A DNA stretch of 64,000 bases from assembly GCF_018139985.1 (NCBI RefSeq), contig NZ_JAGSOU010000007.1, forward strand, positions 111,098-175,097, read 5' to 3'. The notes below the pieces were generated by a model. The model saw only the letters and a list, made by a program, of their open reading frames with translations. It had not been told where the DNA came from and did not search any database. Shown one piece after another: positions 27,268 to 35,687 of the stretch. This stretch comes from Actibacterium sp. MT2.3-13A. Lineage in GTDB: Bacteria > Pseudomonadota > Alphaproteobacteria > Rhodobacterales > Rhodobacteraceae. The number at the start of each line of letters is the position of its first letter. Within the stretch, counting starts at the first letter, position 1. The position numbers and the translations under genes were made by a program.

Positions 27268-28215
27268 ATGGCCGAACGGGGGAGGTTCAAAATCAATATC
27301 AAGCAGCTCAAGTATCTGAGGCAGATCATCGAGTCGGGCTCCATCTCGGCTGCCGCCGAAGAACTGCATGTGGCCCAGACGGCGCTGGGCATACAGGTCC
27401 GCAATCTTGAGGAAGAGCTGGGCGTCACCCTGATCGAGCGCCATTCCCGCGGTATCCGGGCGACGCCGAGCGGCGAGCTCATGCATCAATATGCCGTCAA
27501 CATCCTGGCGCATATCGACGAGGCCAAGCGCGCGGTCCGCAGCCTGGGTCGCAGCGACCGGACCGTCGTCAAGATGGGCGTCACGCCCAGCCTGATGCGG
27601 GTCGTCGGCGATGATATCGTGATGGAGTTGCAGGACGCCGTCCCCGAGGTGTCGCTGAAGGTCGTCGAGGAGCTGAGCTTCGTCCAGATGCAGCTTCTGG
27701 AGCAGGGTGAACTGCACTGCGCCCTGTCCTACGCCTTCGATCCCGACCCGAAATATTCGCGATGGCCGCTGCTGGAGGAGGAACTCTATTGCCTCAACAG
27801 CCCTGGGGAGGGGGTGAACACCGACCCGATCCCGTTCTCCGAGATGCTCGACAGGGATCTGGCGACGACGGGGCGCTGGGATTCGGTGTGCCGCACTCTT
27901 GAGGCGATGGCCGCGCGCATCGGCAAGCGGCTGAACGTGGCCTATGAGGTGCAGTCGATCCGGGCGGTGAAGAACCTGGTCCAGAAGGGCGCGGCGCTGA
28001 CCGTGATGCCCTACGGGGCGGCCGCGGGCGAAATCCAGAAGGGGACCCTGATCGCCCGCCCGATCGTGGCGCCGCCCGTGGTGCGGACCTTGCTGTTCCT
28101 CTATTCGAAGGAAAGCGAGTATCTCGTCGAGACCCCGCATTTCCGCGACTTCATCCACACCATCGCGCGGCGGATGCACGAAGCCGACGGGCCGATGACC
28201 CGTCTGCTTCTCTAA
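27268..28215 (+). CDS. LysR family transcriptional regulator, possible ATC start at 27292
   Basis: The protein contains the LysR helix-turn-helix INIKQLKYLRQIIESGSISA then ELHVAQTALGIQVRNLEEEL, and a full effector domain ending MTRLLL. The reading frame has an ATG at 27268 with no ribosome site, but GGGGGAGG at 27278-27285 sits exactly six bases before an ATC codon (27292) where family members normally begin (MNIKQLKYL). The true start may therefore be ATC, giving 307 residues. It follows the DMT gene and may respond to a substrate of pair A. Confidence 0.88.
   Translation: MAERGRFKINIKQLKYLRQIIESGSISAAAEELHVAQTALGIQVRNLEEELGVTLIERHSRGIRATPSGELMHQYAVNILAHIDEAKRAVRSLGRSDRTVVKMGVTPSLMRVVGDDIVMELQDAVPEVSLKVVEELSFVQMQLLEQGELHCALSYAFDPDPKYSRWPLLEEELYCLNSPGEGVNTDPIPFSEMLDRDLATTGRWDSVCRTLEAMAARIGKRLNVAYEVQSIRAVKNLVQKGAALTVMPYGAAAGEIQKGTLIARPIVAPPVVRTLLFLYSKESEYLVETPHFRDFIHTIARRMHEADGPMTRLLL
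27278..27294 (+). promoter_or_regulatory. Ribosome site pointing to an ATC start
   Basis: GGGGGAGG followed by TTCAAA and ATC. The spacing is ideal for initiation at ATC and too far downstream to serve the ATG at 27268. Confidence 0.4.
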
Positions 28216-28222
28216 GGTGGGC

Positions 28223-28450
28223 TCAGGCCTTGTCCGAGGCGGCCAGGTCGAACGCCGCGCGGGCGATGTTCGTGCGATCGAGCCCGAGGCTGGCGAGTTG
28301 GGCGTCGCTCATCTCCGTCAGGAACGAGTAGATACGGAAAGCGCGGAACCCGGTCAGAAGGCCGAAAAAGTCACGGGAGAAGTTCCTGGGCGCCACATCG
28401 CGGATGATTTCCAGCAGTTGCGGCGACCCATATTCGACGGCGGTGGCCAT
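28223..28450 (-). CDS. DUF1127-like small protein
   Basis: The 75 residues end with FLTEMSDAQLASLGLDRTNI and ARAAFDLA, the DUF1127/YjiS pattern (L-x-L-S-D-x-x-L-x-x-L-G-L-x-R-x-x-I). AAAGGACGCC precedes the ATG. Such proteins are common in alphaproteobacteria, and some bind RNA in phosphate or stress responses. The role here is unknown; it stands alone between the LysR gene and ligJ. Confidence 0.72.
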   Translation of the reverse strand: MATAVEYGSPQLLEIIRDVAPRNFSRDFFGLLTGFRAFRIYSFLTEMSDAQLASLGLDRTNIARAAFDLAASDKA

Positions 28451-28611
28451 GATGGCGTCCTTTCGTTCTGCGATGCAGCATGGTTTGCTGCGTTGCGGTA
28501 CAGATGGCGAAAAGACGGGTCTGAATCAAGCTGCCGGGGGCCTGTGCATAACGGGTCTTCGTGTATTGCAGAGCCCCCGGATTCTCATAACCTGTTGATA
28601 TGTAACGCGGC

Positions 28612-29634
28612 CTATTTTCCGCGCGATTCAAGTGCGCGATTCAGTCGCGGGTAGGCCCGGCGCACGTTGCCCTCAAAGACCTTGTGGCGGTCTTCGGCGC
28701 TCAGATTCAGGGCGTCGATATAGCGCTTGGTGTCGTCGAAATTATGCCCCGTCTCGGGATCGACGCCCTTGACCGCGCCGAACATTTCGGAGGCGAAGAG
28801 GATGTTGTCGATGTCGATCACCTCGAACAGCAGGTCGATGCCGGGCTGGTGGTAGACGCAGGTGTCGAAGAACACGTTCCTCATAATGTGCTCGGTCAGC
28901 GGCGGCTTGTTGAGCATGTCGGCCAAACCGCGATACCGGCCCCAGTGGTAGGGCACGGCGCCGCCGCCGTGGGGGATCACCAGCTTCAGGTCGGGGAAGT
29001 CGGTGAACAGGTCGCCCTGCAGGAACTGCATGAAGGCCGTGGTGTCAGCGTTGATGTAATGCGCCCCGGTGGCGTGGAAGTTGGAATTGCACGAGCCCGA
29101 GACATGGATCATCGCCGGGACTTCCAGCTCGACCAGTTTTTCAAAGAAGGGATACCAGCTCTTGTCGGTCAGCGGCGGGCCGGACCAATGGCCGCCCGAC
29201 GGGTCGGGGTTGAGGTTGCAGCCGACGAATCCGAGTTCGACCACGCAGCGCTCAAGCTCTTCGATCGCGTTCCGGATGGGCACGCCCACCGATTGCGGCA
29301 GCTGGCACACGCCGATGAAATGCTCCGGGAACAGCGACACGACGCGGTGGATCAGGTCGTTGTTGATGCGCGTCCAGGTCCTGGAGACCTGTTCGTCCCC
29401 GATGTGATGCGCCATGGCCGAGGCCTTGGGCGAAAACACGGTCATGTCCGCGCCGCGCTCTTTCAGGGCGCGCAGCTGGTTGGTTTCGATGGTTTCGCGG
29501 ATCTGGTCGTCGCTGATGTCGGCCAGTCGGGGCGGCGGGGCGCTGGGGTTTTCGAAATGCGCGATCTGCGCGTCGCGGTAGTCCTGCAGTTGCGCCGGCG
29601 CGGTGGTGTAGTGACCGTGGCAATCGATGATCAT
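28612..29634 (-). CDS. ligJ: 4-oxalomesaconate hydratase (LigJ type, amidohydrolase fold)
   Basis: LigJ hydrates 4-oxalomesaconate to 4-carboxy-4-hydroxy-2-oxoadipate in the protocatechuate 4,5-cleavage and gallate pathways. The 340 residues match the family closely in layout: MIIDCHGHYTTAPAQL at the start (metal His6 and His8), LKERGADMTVFSPKASAMAH, CNLNPDPSGGHWSGPPLTDK, PAMIHVSGSCNSNFHATGAH, IPHGGGAVPYHWGRYRGLAD and FASEMFGAVKGVDPETGHNF. It is last in the ADH-CobW-LigK-LigJ operon under the IclR-type site at 32559. No LigI or LigC is nearby, so how 4-oxalomesaconate is formed is open. Confidence 0.92.
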   Translation of the reverse strand: MIIDCHGHYTTAPAQLQDYRDAQIAHFENPSAPPPRLADISDDQIRETIETNQLRALKERGADMTVFSPKASAMAHHIGDEQVSRTWTRINNDLIHRVVSLFPEHFIGVCQLPQSVGVPIRNAIEELERCVVELGFVGCNLNPDPSGGHWSGPPLTDKSWYPFFEKLVELEVPAMIHVSGSCNSNFHATGAHYINADTTAFMQFLQGDLFTDFPDLKLVIPHGGGAVPYHWGRYRGLADMLNKPPLTEHIMRNVFFDTCVYHQPGIDLLFEVIDIDNILFASEMFGAVKGVDPETGHNFDDTKRYIDALNLSAEDRHKVFEGNVRRAYPRLNRALESRGK

Positions 29635-29658
29635 TGTGTTTCTCCGTCCGTCTGTTGG

Positions 29659-30354
29659 TTAGCCCAGGTCGAGATCGGCCTGATCGACGTAGCGCAGGCC
29701 CTTTTCCGCGAGCCGGGGGCGCATGTTGTTCATGTCCAGCCCCAGCTCGCCCGCCGCATAGCGCGCGCGGATGCCGGCCTCGCGCTGTTCGCGCTGCTGG
29801 GATTTCCGCGCGACGTCGGCCGCGGCCAGGCGGGGCACGACGACCACGCCGTCGTCGTCGGCGACGATCACGTCGCCGGGGTTCACCAGCTGCTCGCCGC
29901 AGGAGATCGGCAGGTTCACGTCGCCGATGGTCTCCTTCACCGTCCCGTGGGCCGAAATGCAGCGCGACCACACCGGAAAGCCCATCGCCTCCAGGTCGGC
30001 CACGTCGCGACAGCCGCCGTCGATGATCAGGCCGCGCACGCCGCGGGCTTGCAGAAGCGTGCCCAGAAGGTCGCCGAAAAAGCCCGATTCCGAGGTCGAA
30101 GTCGGCGCGACGACCAGGATGTCGCCCTCCTGGCACTGCTCGGCGGCGACATGGATCATCCAGTTGTCGCCGGGGGTGACCGTTGCGGTCACGGCGGTGC
30201 CGCTGATCCGGGCGCCGCGATAGATCGGGCGCATCCGCGGCGCCATCAGGCCGGCGCGGCCCTGGGCCTCGTGCACGGTGGCCACGCCGTAGCGCGCAAG
30301 GGCGTCTGCGGCCGCGCGGTCGGCGCGCTTGATGTTGGTAACAACGGTTCCCAT
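29659..30354 (-). CDS. ligK: 4-carboxy-4-hydroxy-2-oxoadipate aldolase (LigK/RraA fold)
   Basis: This Mg-dependent aldolase cleaves 4-carboxy-4-hydroxy-2-oxoadipate into pyruvate and oxaloacetate. The 231 residues show the family stretches [60 protein letters not shown] (the catalytic R...D loop, about 118-137), [20 protein letters not shown] and [18 protein letters not shown]. RraA itself is shorter and not linked to ligJ. It lies 24 bases upstream of ligJ and works in the next step. Confidence 0.9.
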   Translation of the reverse strand: MGTVVTNIKRADRAAADALARYGVATVHEAQGRAGLMAPRMRPIYRGARISGTAVTATVTPGDNWMIHVAAEQCQEGDILVVAPTSTSESGFFGDLLGTLLQARGVRGLIIDGGCRDVADLEAMGFPVWSRCISAHGTVKETIGDVNLPISCGEQLVNPGDVIVADDDGVVVVPRLAAADVARKSQQREQREAGIRARYAAGELGLDMNNMRPRLAEKGLRYVDQADLDLG

Positions 30355-30365
30355 TGCATTCTCCG

Positions 30366-31388
30366 TTATGACTGCGCCGCGCAGGCGGCAAACTCGGATT
30401 TCAGGGTGGGGGCGTCCAGGTCGCGCCCGATGAAGACCAGCCTGCTCTGGTTTGGCGGCCCGGTTCGGGGGATGGGCGTGAAGGCGCCCTCGAGGGTCAT
30501 GTTGACGCCGTGCAGGACGAAGGGGTCCGTATGCCCCTCGATGGCGAGGATGCCCTTGATCCGCAGGATGTCGGCACCCTTGCTGGCCAGCAGATCCTCA
30601 AGCCAGCTTTCGATCCGCGCCCGGTCGAGCGGGCTTTCGGCCAGGCAGGAGACGCTGGAAATGCCGGCGCCGGCCCGACCGTGGTGATCGTGATGGGCGT
30701 GGCCATCGTGGCCGTGCGTTTCCTGCCGCTCGGGGGCCGCGTCCAGCAGGGCGGCGATGCGTTCGGGCGCGAACGCGCGCTGTTGCAGGATGCGCTCGGG
30801 CGCGATGGCGGCGCGGTCGGTCTTCAGCACCTCAGCAAATGGGTTGAGGCGGGCGATCTCGGCCTCGGCGCGGCGGGTTCTGTCCGCGGGCGCGTCCGAG
30901 ACCTTGTTGAGAATCACGAGGTTGGCCGAGGCGATCTGGTCCGCCGCCTCGGCGCTGTCGTCGAGCCGTTCAAGCACGCTGTGGGCGTCCGCGAGGGCGA
31001 CGACGCTGTTCAGCCGGCAGCGGGCGGCGATCAGCGGGTCTACCAGGAAGGTCTGGAGGATCGGCCCGGGATGGGCCAGCCCCGTGGTCTCGACAAAGAT
31101 CCCGTCCAGCACCTGTTTCGCCTTGAGCAGCGCGCGGACCGTTCGGATCAGATCGCCGCGCAGCACGCAGCACACGCAGCCGCTGCTCAGCTCGATCAGC
31201 TCTTCCTCGGTGCCGCGTATGAGCGCCCCGTCCAGGCCGATATCGCCGTATTCGTTGACGATGACGGCATAGCTCCGGCCGTGTCCGGCGCCCAGGATCC
31301 GGTTCAGGAGCGTCGTCTTGCCCGCCCCGAGGAAGCCGGTGACGACGGTCACCGGAATCCTGGTATCCCGATGTTCCCGGGCCGCCAT
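30366..31388 (-). CDS. CobW/COG0523 metallochaperone GTPase
   Basis: This is a P-loop GTPase that delivers a metal (Zn, Co, Ni or Fe) to client proteins. The 340 residues show Walker [16 protein letters not shown] (about 18-32), the metal motif [13 protein letters not shown] (CxCC), [19 protein letters not shown] (NKxD-like) and a His-rich loop [13 protein letters not shown] near 223-237. It sits inside the ADH-LigK-LigJ operon, between a catabolic dehydrogenase and aldolase, which suggests a dedicated client in this pathway. Confidence 0.93.
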   Translation of the reverse strand: MAAREHRDTRIPVTVVTGFLGAGKTTLLNRILGAGHGRSYAVIVNEYGDIGLDGALIRGTEEELIELSSGCVCCVLRGDLIRTVRALLKAKQVLDGIFVETTGLAHPGPILQTFLVDPLIAARCRLNSVVALADAHSVLERLDDSAEAADQIASANLVILNKVSDAPADRTRRAEAEIARLNPFAEVLKTDRAAIAPERILQQRAFAPERIAALLDAAPERQETHGHDGHAHHDHHGRAGAGISSVSCLAESPLDRARIESWLEDLLASKGADILRIKGILAIEGHTDPFVLHGVNMTLEGAFTPIPRTGPPNQSRLVFIGRDLDAPTLKSEFAACAAQS

Positions 31389-31389
31389 T

Positions 31390-32493
31390 CTACTGCCAGG
31401 GCATCAGCGACACATGGATGACATCGCCGCTGCCGCCCACGGCCCTGATGGCCTTGTCGGTGTCCTGCAGGCCGAAGCGGTGGGTGGTGATCAGGTCCAG
31501 CGGGAAGCGGTCCGAATTCAGCTGTTGCAGGGCAAGCTCGCAGCTCTGGAAGTTGTGGCCGCGCGCCGCTTTGACGGTGATGTATTTGTTCGCGATCTTG
31601 GCCAGCGGGAAGTTGGGGAAATCGCCCACCTCGCCCTGGATCAGCAGGGTGCCGCCCTTGCGCTTGAGCGCCTCGATCCCCAGCAGGACCGGGATCGTGC
31701 CGGCGCCCGCGGTGCAGTCCAGCGCCACGTCCACGCCTTCGCCCGACGTGATCTCGCGGATGCGCTCGATCGGGTCTTCCTTCTCGACGTCGATGACGTA
31801 ATCGGCGCCGAGTTTCCTGGCCACGTCCAGGCGCTTGGCGTCCTTGGAGGTGCCGGTGACGATGATCAGCGAGGCGCCGGCCTGTTTGCAGGCGACGACC
31901 TGGCTCAGGCCCTGCTGGCCCGGGCCCTGCACCAGCACGGTGGAGTTGTAGCCCACGCCACAGTCGAACAGCGCCCACTGGATGCCGTTCGCCATCGGCG
32001 TCACGACGCCGGCCAGTTCGGGCGACAGCCCGGCGGGCACCTTGTGGAGGACGGAGTTCCACGGCAGGAACATGTATTGCGCGAAGCCGCCGAAGAGATG
32101 GGGCGCGCGTTTCGCCGAGGTGTAGCCGAAGCGCAGCCCCTCGGGGTTCTTGCGCCAGTCGGTCGCGTAGCACAGGCGGTAATCGCCCCGATGGCAGTGC
32201 TCGCAGTTCATGCAGCCGACGTAATGCTCGGCGAAGACGAGGTCGCCCTCTTTCAACCCGCGCCGCTTCTGGAAGGTCTTACCGGCCTTGGCGATGTAGC
32301 CGATGTTCTCGTGCCCCATGATCACCGGGTCGTCGATCGGCGGCTTGGAGTAGAATTTGACATCGGTGCCGCAGATGCCCGCCACTTCGACTTTCAGAAG
32401 GGCCGCATCGTCGGGGATGTCCGGCATGTCAAACTCCTGGAGCTCGGTCTTTTGCGGGCCGGTCCGCACTGCGGCAAGAACTTTTTCCGACAC
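31390..32493 (-). CDS. Zinc-dependent medium-chain alcohol dehydrogenase
   Basis: This MDR-family NAD(P) dehydrogenase has 367 residues. The start is GTG at 32493 with GGAGGAACAATC upstream. It has the catalytic zinc ligands in VAGICGTDVKF (Cys) and VIMGHENIG (His, Glu), a structural zinc cluster in GCMNCEHCHRGDYRLCYA, and a Rossmann motif VLVQGPGQQGLSQVVAC. It begins the operon CobW-LigK-LigJ, one base separating it from CobW. It may oxidise a ring-opened or dihydrodiol intermediate, a place where LigC would stand in the classical pathway; this is inference. Confidence 0.9.
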   Translation of the reverse strand: MSEKVLAAVRTGPQKTELQEFDMPDIPDDAALLKVEVAGICGTDVKFYSKPPIDDPVIMGHENIGYIAKAGKTFQKRRGLKEGDLVFAEHYVGCMNCEHCHRGDYRLCYATDWRKNPEGLRFGYTSAKRAPHLFGGFAQYMFLPWNSVLHKVPAGLSPELAGVVTPMANGIQWALFDCGVGYNSTVLVQGPGQQGLSQVVACKQAGASLIIVTGTSKDAKRLDVARKLGADYVIDVEKEDPIERIREITSGEGVDVALDCTAGAGTIPVLLGIEALKRKGGTLLIQGEVGDFPNFPLAKIANKYITVKAARGHNFQSCELALQQLNSDRFPLDLITTHRFGLQDTDKAIRAVGGSGDVIHVSLMPWQ

Positions 32494-32558
32494 GATTGTT
32501 CCTCCATCTCGGTGTTTGATTTTGGGTAGCAAAGGGCTTTGGAATAAACAAGAACAAA

Positions 32559-32575
32559 GTTCCGCTATACGGAAT
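32559..32575. promoter_or_regulatory. IclR-type operator between divergent ADH-ligKJ and Pht5-like operons
   Basis: GTTCCGCTATACGGAAT is a near-perfect inverted repeat (on the minus strand ATTCCGTATAGCGGAAC). It lies 66 bases before the ADH start and 28 bases before the GTG of the small gene at 32603, so one site can serve both directions. Confidence 0.68.
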
Positions 32576-32602
32576 ATAAGGCTTTTCGGGGGAGGGCATT
32601 GG

Positions 32603-32944
32603 GTGGTATCAATGGCGACATTCCCGAAATGCGTCCTGGCCCGGGAGGATGACGTGTTCCGCCGGATTTCGATCACGGATCAGATGCTGTCGGCCTTCGA
32701 CGACATCGAAGGCTGGCTGCGGTCGGCCTACGGTCTCGGGGAGCGGGACATCGTTCTGGTTTCCCAGGATGTTCCCAGGACGGCCGGCTTCCCCCCCGAG
32801 CAGACGGTCATCGTGTTCTGGAGGGGAGAGGCGCGTTACCGGATCAGAATTTTCAAGCCGGCGGCGGATGTCTGCCCCGGGGACCTTCCGGTTGGGTGGC
32901 TTCTGGCGGCCTTTCTGGATGACGGAGACGGGGAATGCTGTTGA
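32603..32944 (+). CDS. Uncharacterised 113-residue protein
   Basis: I do not recognise this protein. The start GTG at 32603 has GGAGGG six bases upstream; an ATG at 32612 is possible. The sequence is soluble and mixed alpha/beta: ISITDQMLSAFDDIEGWLRS, DIVLVSQDVPRTAGFPPEQT, VIVFWRGEARYRIRIFKPA. No metal or catalytic motif stands out. It is followed after 26 bases by the Pht5-like gene and shares its IclR-type operator, so it is probably part of the pathway, perhaps a small accessory subunit. Confidence 0.65.
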   Translation: MVSMATFPKCVLAREDDVFRRISITDQMLSAFDDIEGWLRSAYGLGERDIVLVSQDVPRTAGFPPEQTVIVFWRGEARYRIRIFKPAADVCPGDLPVGWLLAAFLDDGDGECC

Positions 32945-32970
32945 AGGCTTCAGGTCGCGAAGGAGGACAC

Positions 32971-33915
32971 ATGACCAGGCTCAGCTTCAAGACGGTGACG
33001 CGCACGCAGGGCAACAACCGCGCCCTGAAGGAGGGCCGGGTGCGGCCGGTCGATTTCGACCTGGACTTCGAAGAGATCCCGGTTCTGGTGCAGGGGTTCC
33101 GCAAGATGGTGCGCGAACTGGCCTACGATATCAGCGAAATGGCCCTGACCACCTATATCTGCGCGCGCGACAACGGCGTGAAATTCACCGCTCTTCCGAT
33201 CTTCCTTGTGCGCGATTTCCATCACGGCGCGATCCTGTGCAACGGCAAGGGGCCGATCAGGACGGGCAAGGATTTCCACGGGCGGCGCGTCGGCGTGAAC
33301 CGCGGCTACACCGTGACCACCGGCGTCTGGGCCCGCTCGATCCTGCAGGATGAGCATGGCGTTGATCTTTCGCGGGTCACCTGGGCGCTGTCGGGCGACG
33401 AGCATGTCGAGGCCTATCGCCCGCCGCAGAATGTCGAGCCGCTGGGCGCCGGGCTGGACATGGGCGAGGAGCTGGCCGCCGGCCGTCTGGCCGCGGCGGT
33501 CGGCGCGACCGTCGATCACCCCGACGTCCGGCCCTTCATCGAGAACCCGTTCGGGGCGGCGGTGCGCGCGATGAAGACGCGCGGCCTTTACCCCATCAAC
33601 CATCTGATGGTGGTGCGCGATGATGTGCTGGAGGCCAATCCCGGCCTTGCGCGGCAGATCTTCGACGCCTTCACAGAATCGAAGAAGCTCTATGTCGACG
33701 ACCTCAAGGCCGGGCGGATTTCCAATCCAACGGCCGTCGACAGGGTGCACATGGCGGCGCTGGAGGTGATGGACGATCCGCTGCCCTATGGCATCGCGCC
33801 GAACCAGAGGGTGCTGGAGATGCTGATGGACCACGCGGTCACGCAGGGCATCGTCAGGTCGCGCGTGGATATCCCGTCGCTTTTCGCAGAGGAGACGCGC
33901 GAACTGGTCGGCTGA
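32971..33915 (+). CDS. Periplasmic-binding-fold protein of the 4,5-dihydroxyphthalate decarboxylase family
   Basis: The family name comes from Pht5, which removes CO2 from 4,5-dihydroxyphthalate; many members are only annotated as ABC receptors. The 314 residues lack a signal peptide, so this is a cytoplasmic enzyme candidate. Seen are LAYDISEMALTTYICARDNG (about 48-67), ALPIFLVRDFHHGAILCNGK, GKDFHGRRVGVNRGYTVTTG and a C-terminal LPYGIAPNQRVLEMLMDHAV. The same order appears in the paralogue at 35688 (FDVSEMSLSSYTVSLSK; WPYGLERNRKTLETFLRYH). AAGGAGGACAC precedes the ATG. A terminator at 33941 follows. Confidence 0.75.
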   Translation: MTRLSFKTVTRTQGNNRALKEGRVRPVDFDLDFEEIPVLVQGFRKMVRELAYDISEMALTTYICARDNGVKFTALPIFLVRDFHHGAILCNGKGPIRTGKDFHGRRVGVNRGYTVTTGVWARSILQDEHGVDLSRVTWALSGDEHVEAYRPPQNVEPLGAGLDMGEELAAGRLAAAVGATVDHPDVRPFIENPFGAAVRAMKTRGLYPINHLMVVRDDVLEANPGLARQIFDAFTESKKLYVDDLKAGRISNPTAVDRVHMAALEVMDDPLPYGIAPNQRVLEMLMDHAVTQGIVRSRVDIPSLFAEETRELVG

Positions 33916-33940
33916 TCGCCTCTGGCGATGGCGCAAAAGG

Positions 33941-33968
33941 AAAGGCCGATCCAAGTGATCGGCCTTTT
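33941..33968. terminator. Bidirectional intrinsic terminator
   Basis: Perfect 11-base arms AAAGGCCGATC (33941-33951) and GATCGGCCTTT (33957-33967) with a 5-base loop, followed by TTTGTTCT on the plus strand. On the minus strand it is followed by CCTTTTGC. It separates the convergent Pht5-like and alpha/beta hydrolase genes. Confidence 0.85.
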
Positions 33969-33988
33969 GTTCTCGTGGCGGCCCGGAC

Positions 33989-34843
33989 TCAGGTGCCGAC
34001 GCTGTCGAGAAACGCGATCACCCTGGCCGGGGCGTTCTCTTCGGTCTGCTCCGACGTCGGCACGTCCCAGTATTCCGAGCCCTTCAGGCATTCCTGCGTG
34101 TAGCGCGCGGCCGATGTGGCGTGGAAGCCGTCGGCGCCGGGCACGATCAGCGTCGGAATGTCGAGCTGCATCAGCAGCTCCGGCTCCGCCCCCGGCGAGG
34201 TGTCGCGGTCGAGCAGCCCGCGATACATCGCCGTTACGGTCAGCAGGTAGTTGGCGAGGTCCTGCTTGGCGAACGCCTCGGCAAAGGCCGGGTCGTTGCG
34301 GATCGGCTGCGCCCAAGGGCCGGGCCGGGGATCGGCGCTGAAGTTCTTGTCGTGGCTGAGCGCCAGGTCCACCACGCCCTGCAGGCCGTTCTCCTCGGCA
34401 TAGGCCAGGTGGCGGGCAAAGCGCTGGTGCCCGCTGATGCGGTAATTGGCGCCGCCGACCGGCCAGTAATGCACCATGCTCAGCACCCGCCCGGGCCGGG
34501 ACGCGGCAAAGGCGGACAGCGGGCAGCAGCCCATGCAGCCGCCCATCAGATGTGCCTTGTCAACGCCGAGATGGTCCAGCAGCCCCGCGCCCTGGCGCAC
34601 ATAGTGGTCCCAGGTGATCGCCTCGACCCGGCCGCCCGACTGGCCGTTTTCGCGCCGGTCGAACAGGATGCAGGTGTATTTCTTCGGCAGGTGATCGAGC
34701 AGCCTTATCCGGGCGTAGACGCCGAGGTCGGTCCATTTCTCGATCCGCGCGTCGAAGCCGCCGGGCGAATACATCAGCAGCGGCGGTCCTTCGCCGATGA
34801 CCTCGTAGCGGGTGTTGATGCCGTCAATGCGTGCGAATGCCAT
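33989..34843 (-). CDS. Alpha/beta hydrolase with Cys nucleophile
   Basis: The 284 residues fold as an alpha/beta hydrolase: oxyanion region LLMYSPGGFDARIEKW, strand FDRRENGQSGG, and nucleophile elbow HLMGGCMGCCPLS, where Cys103 replaces the normal Ser (G-x-C-x-G). The acid and His are probably in LIVPGADGFHATSAARYTQE. A Cys at this place is known in dienelactone hydrolases, so the enzyme may open a lactone or pyrone ring of the pathway. It is the last gene of the IclR-reductase-decarboxylase-PanB operon. Confidence 0.82.
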   Translation of the reverse strand: MAFARIDGINTRYEVIGEGPPLLMYSPGGFDARIEKWTDLGVYARIRLLDHLPKKYTCILFDRRENGQSGGRVEAITWDHYVRQGAGLLDHLGVDKAHLMGGCMGCCPLSAFAASRPGRVLSMVHYWPVGGANYRISGHQRFARHLAYAEENGLQGVVDLALSHDKNFSADPRPGPWAQPIRNDPAFAEAFAKQDLANYLLTVTAMYRGLLDRDTSPGAEPELLMQLDIPTLIVPGADGFHATSAARYTQECLKGSEYWDVPTSEQTEENAPARVIAFLDSVGT

Positions 34844-34853
34844 TTCTGTTTCC

Positions 34854-35672
34854 TCAGCTCTTCGGGGTGCCCTTGATCTGCCGCCCGGCGCGAACATCCT
34901 CGCCCAGCTCGGTCAGGGCCTTGTGAATGATCTTGGCGACGTTGGCGTAGTTCTCGGCATCGGAATCGAGCGCCTTGGCCGAATAGCCGATGGCGGCATT
35001 CGCCATGCGCACCCGCCCATCCAGCCAGGGGCCACCGCCGAAACCGCCGATCACGGGAATGTCCATTTCCGCAACCACCGCGGGGCCGACCACCGGCCCG
35101 GAATTGGTGAAGTCGAGCAGCGAGGCGCCGGCGTCCTGCAGCATCCTGGCCTCCTGGATGAGGCGCTCGGTCATGCCTTCGGGGACATGGGCGGCCGCGG
35201 TGTTCATCGAGCCGTATTCCATCCCGTAGGCCAGCGCCGTCTGCGGCGTCACGCCGAACTGCGCCCAGACCGGGATGCCGGCCTTGACCAGCGCCTCGGT
35301 CGCCTCCGGGAAATCCGCCGCGCCGTCGAGCTTGATCATGTCGACGCCAGCCTCCTTGACGAAGCGGATGGCGGCGCGGACGGCGCTGTCGGCGCCCTCC
35401 TGCAGCGGGCCATAGGGGAAATCCGCACTCAGAAGCGCGTTCTTGACGCCGCGGCGCACCGCCTGGGTCACGGTGATCATTTGATCCATCGTGATTGCCA
35501 GCGGGTTGGGCTGGCCCCACAGATTGTGGCCGACCGTATCGCCGACCGAGACGATATCGGCGCCGATCCGATCGACGATCTGCGCCATGTGGTAATCCCA
35601 CACCACGACGCCGAAGATCTTGTTCCCGTCGCGCTTCATCTGCTGAAGGGCGGGGATGGTTTTCTTGCTCAT
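34854..35672 (-). CDS. PanB-like ketopantoate hydroxymethyltransferase family protein
   Basis: PanB moves a one-carbon unit from methylene-tetrahydrofolate to 2-oxoisovalerate; relatives of the PEP-mutase/isocitrate-lyase superfamily cleave or form C-C bonds. The 272 residues show IGADIVSVGDTVGHNLWG (metal Asp region, about 37-54), ALLSADFPYGPLQEGADSAV, GVDMIKLDGAADFPEATEAL and PVWAQFGVTPQTALAYGMEY. The position in a catabolic operon, not with panC, argues against a vitamin role. It may be a lyase acting on a branched ring-cleavage product. Confidence 0.8.
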   Translation of the reverse strand: MSKKTIPALQQMKRDGNKIFGVVVWDYHMAQIVDRIGADIVSVGDTVGHNLWGQPNPLAITMDQMITVTQAVRRGVKNALLSADFPYGPLQEGADSAVRAAIRFVKEAGVDMIKLDGAADFPEATEALVKAGIPVWAQFGVTPQTALAYGMEYGSMNTAAAHVPEGMTERLIQEARMLQDAGASLLDFTNSGPVVGPAVVAEMDIPVIGGFGGGPWLDGRVRMANAAIGYSAKALDSDAENYANVAKIIHKALTELGEDVRAGRQIKGTPKS

Positions 35673-35687
35673 GGGCTCGGATCTTTC

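Noticed and set aside
28525..28605. Stem CCGGGGGC/GCCCCCGG after ligJ as a terminator
   Set aside because: The arms are separated by over 30 bases and no T run follows on either strand, so it was not listed as a terminator.
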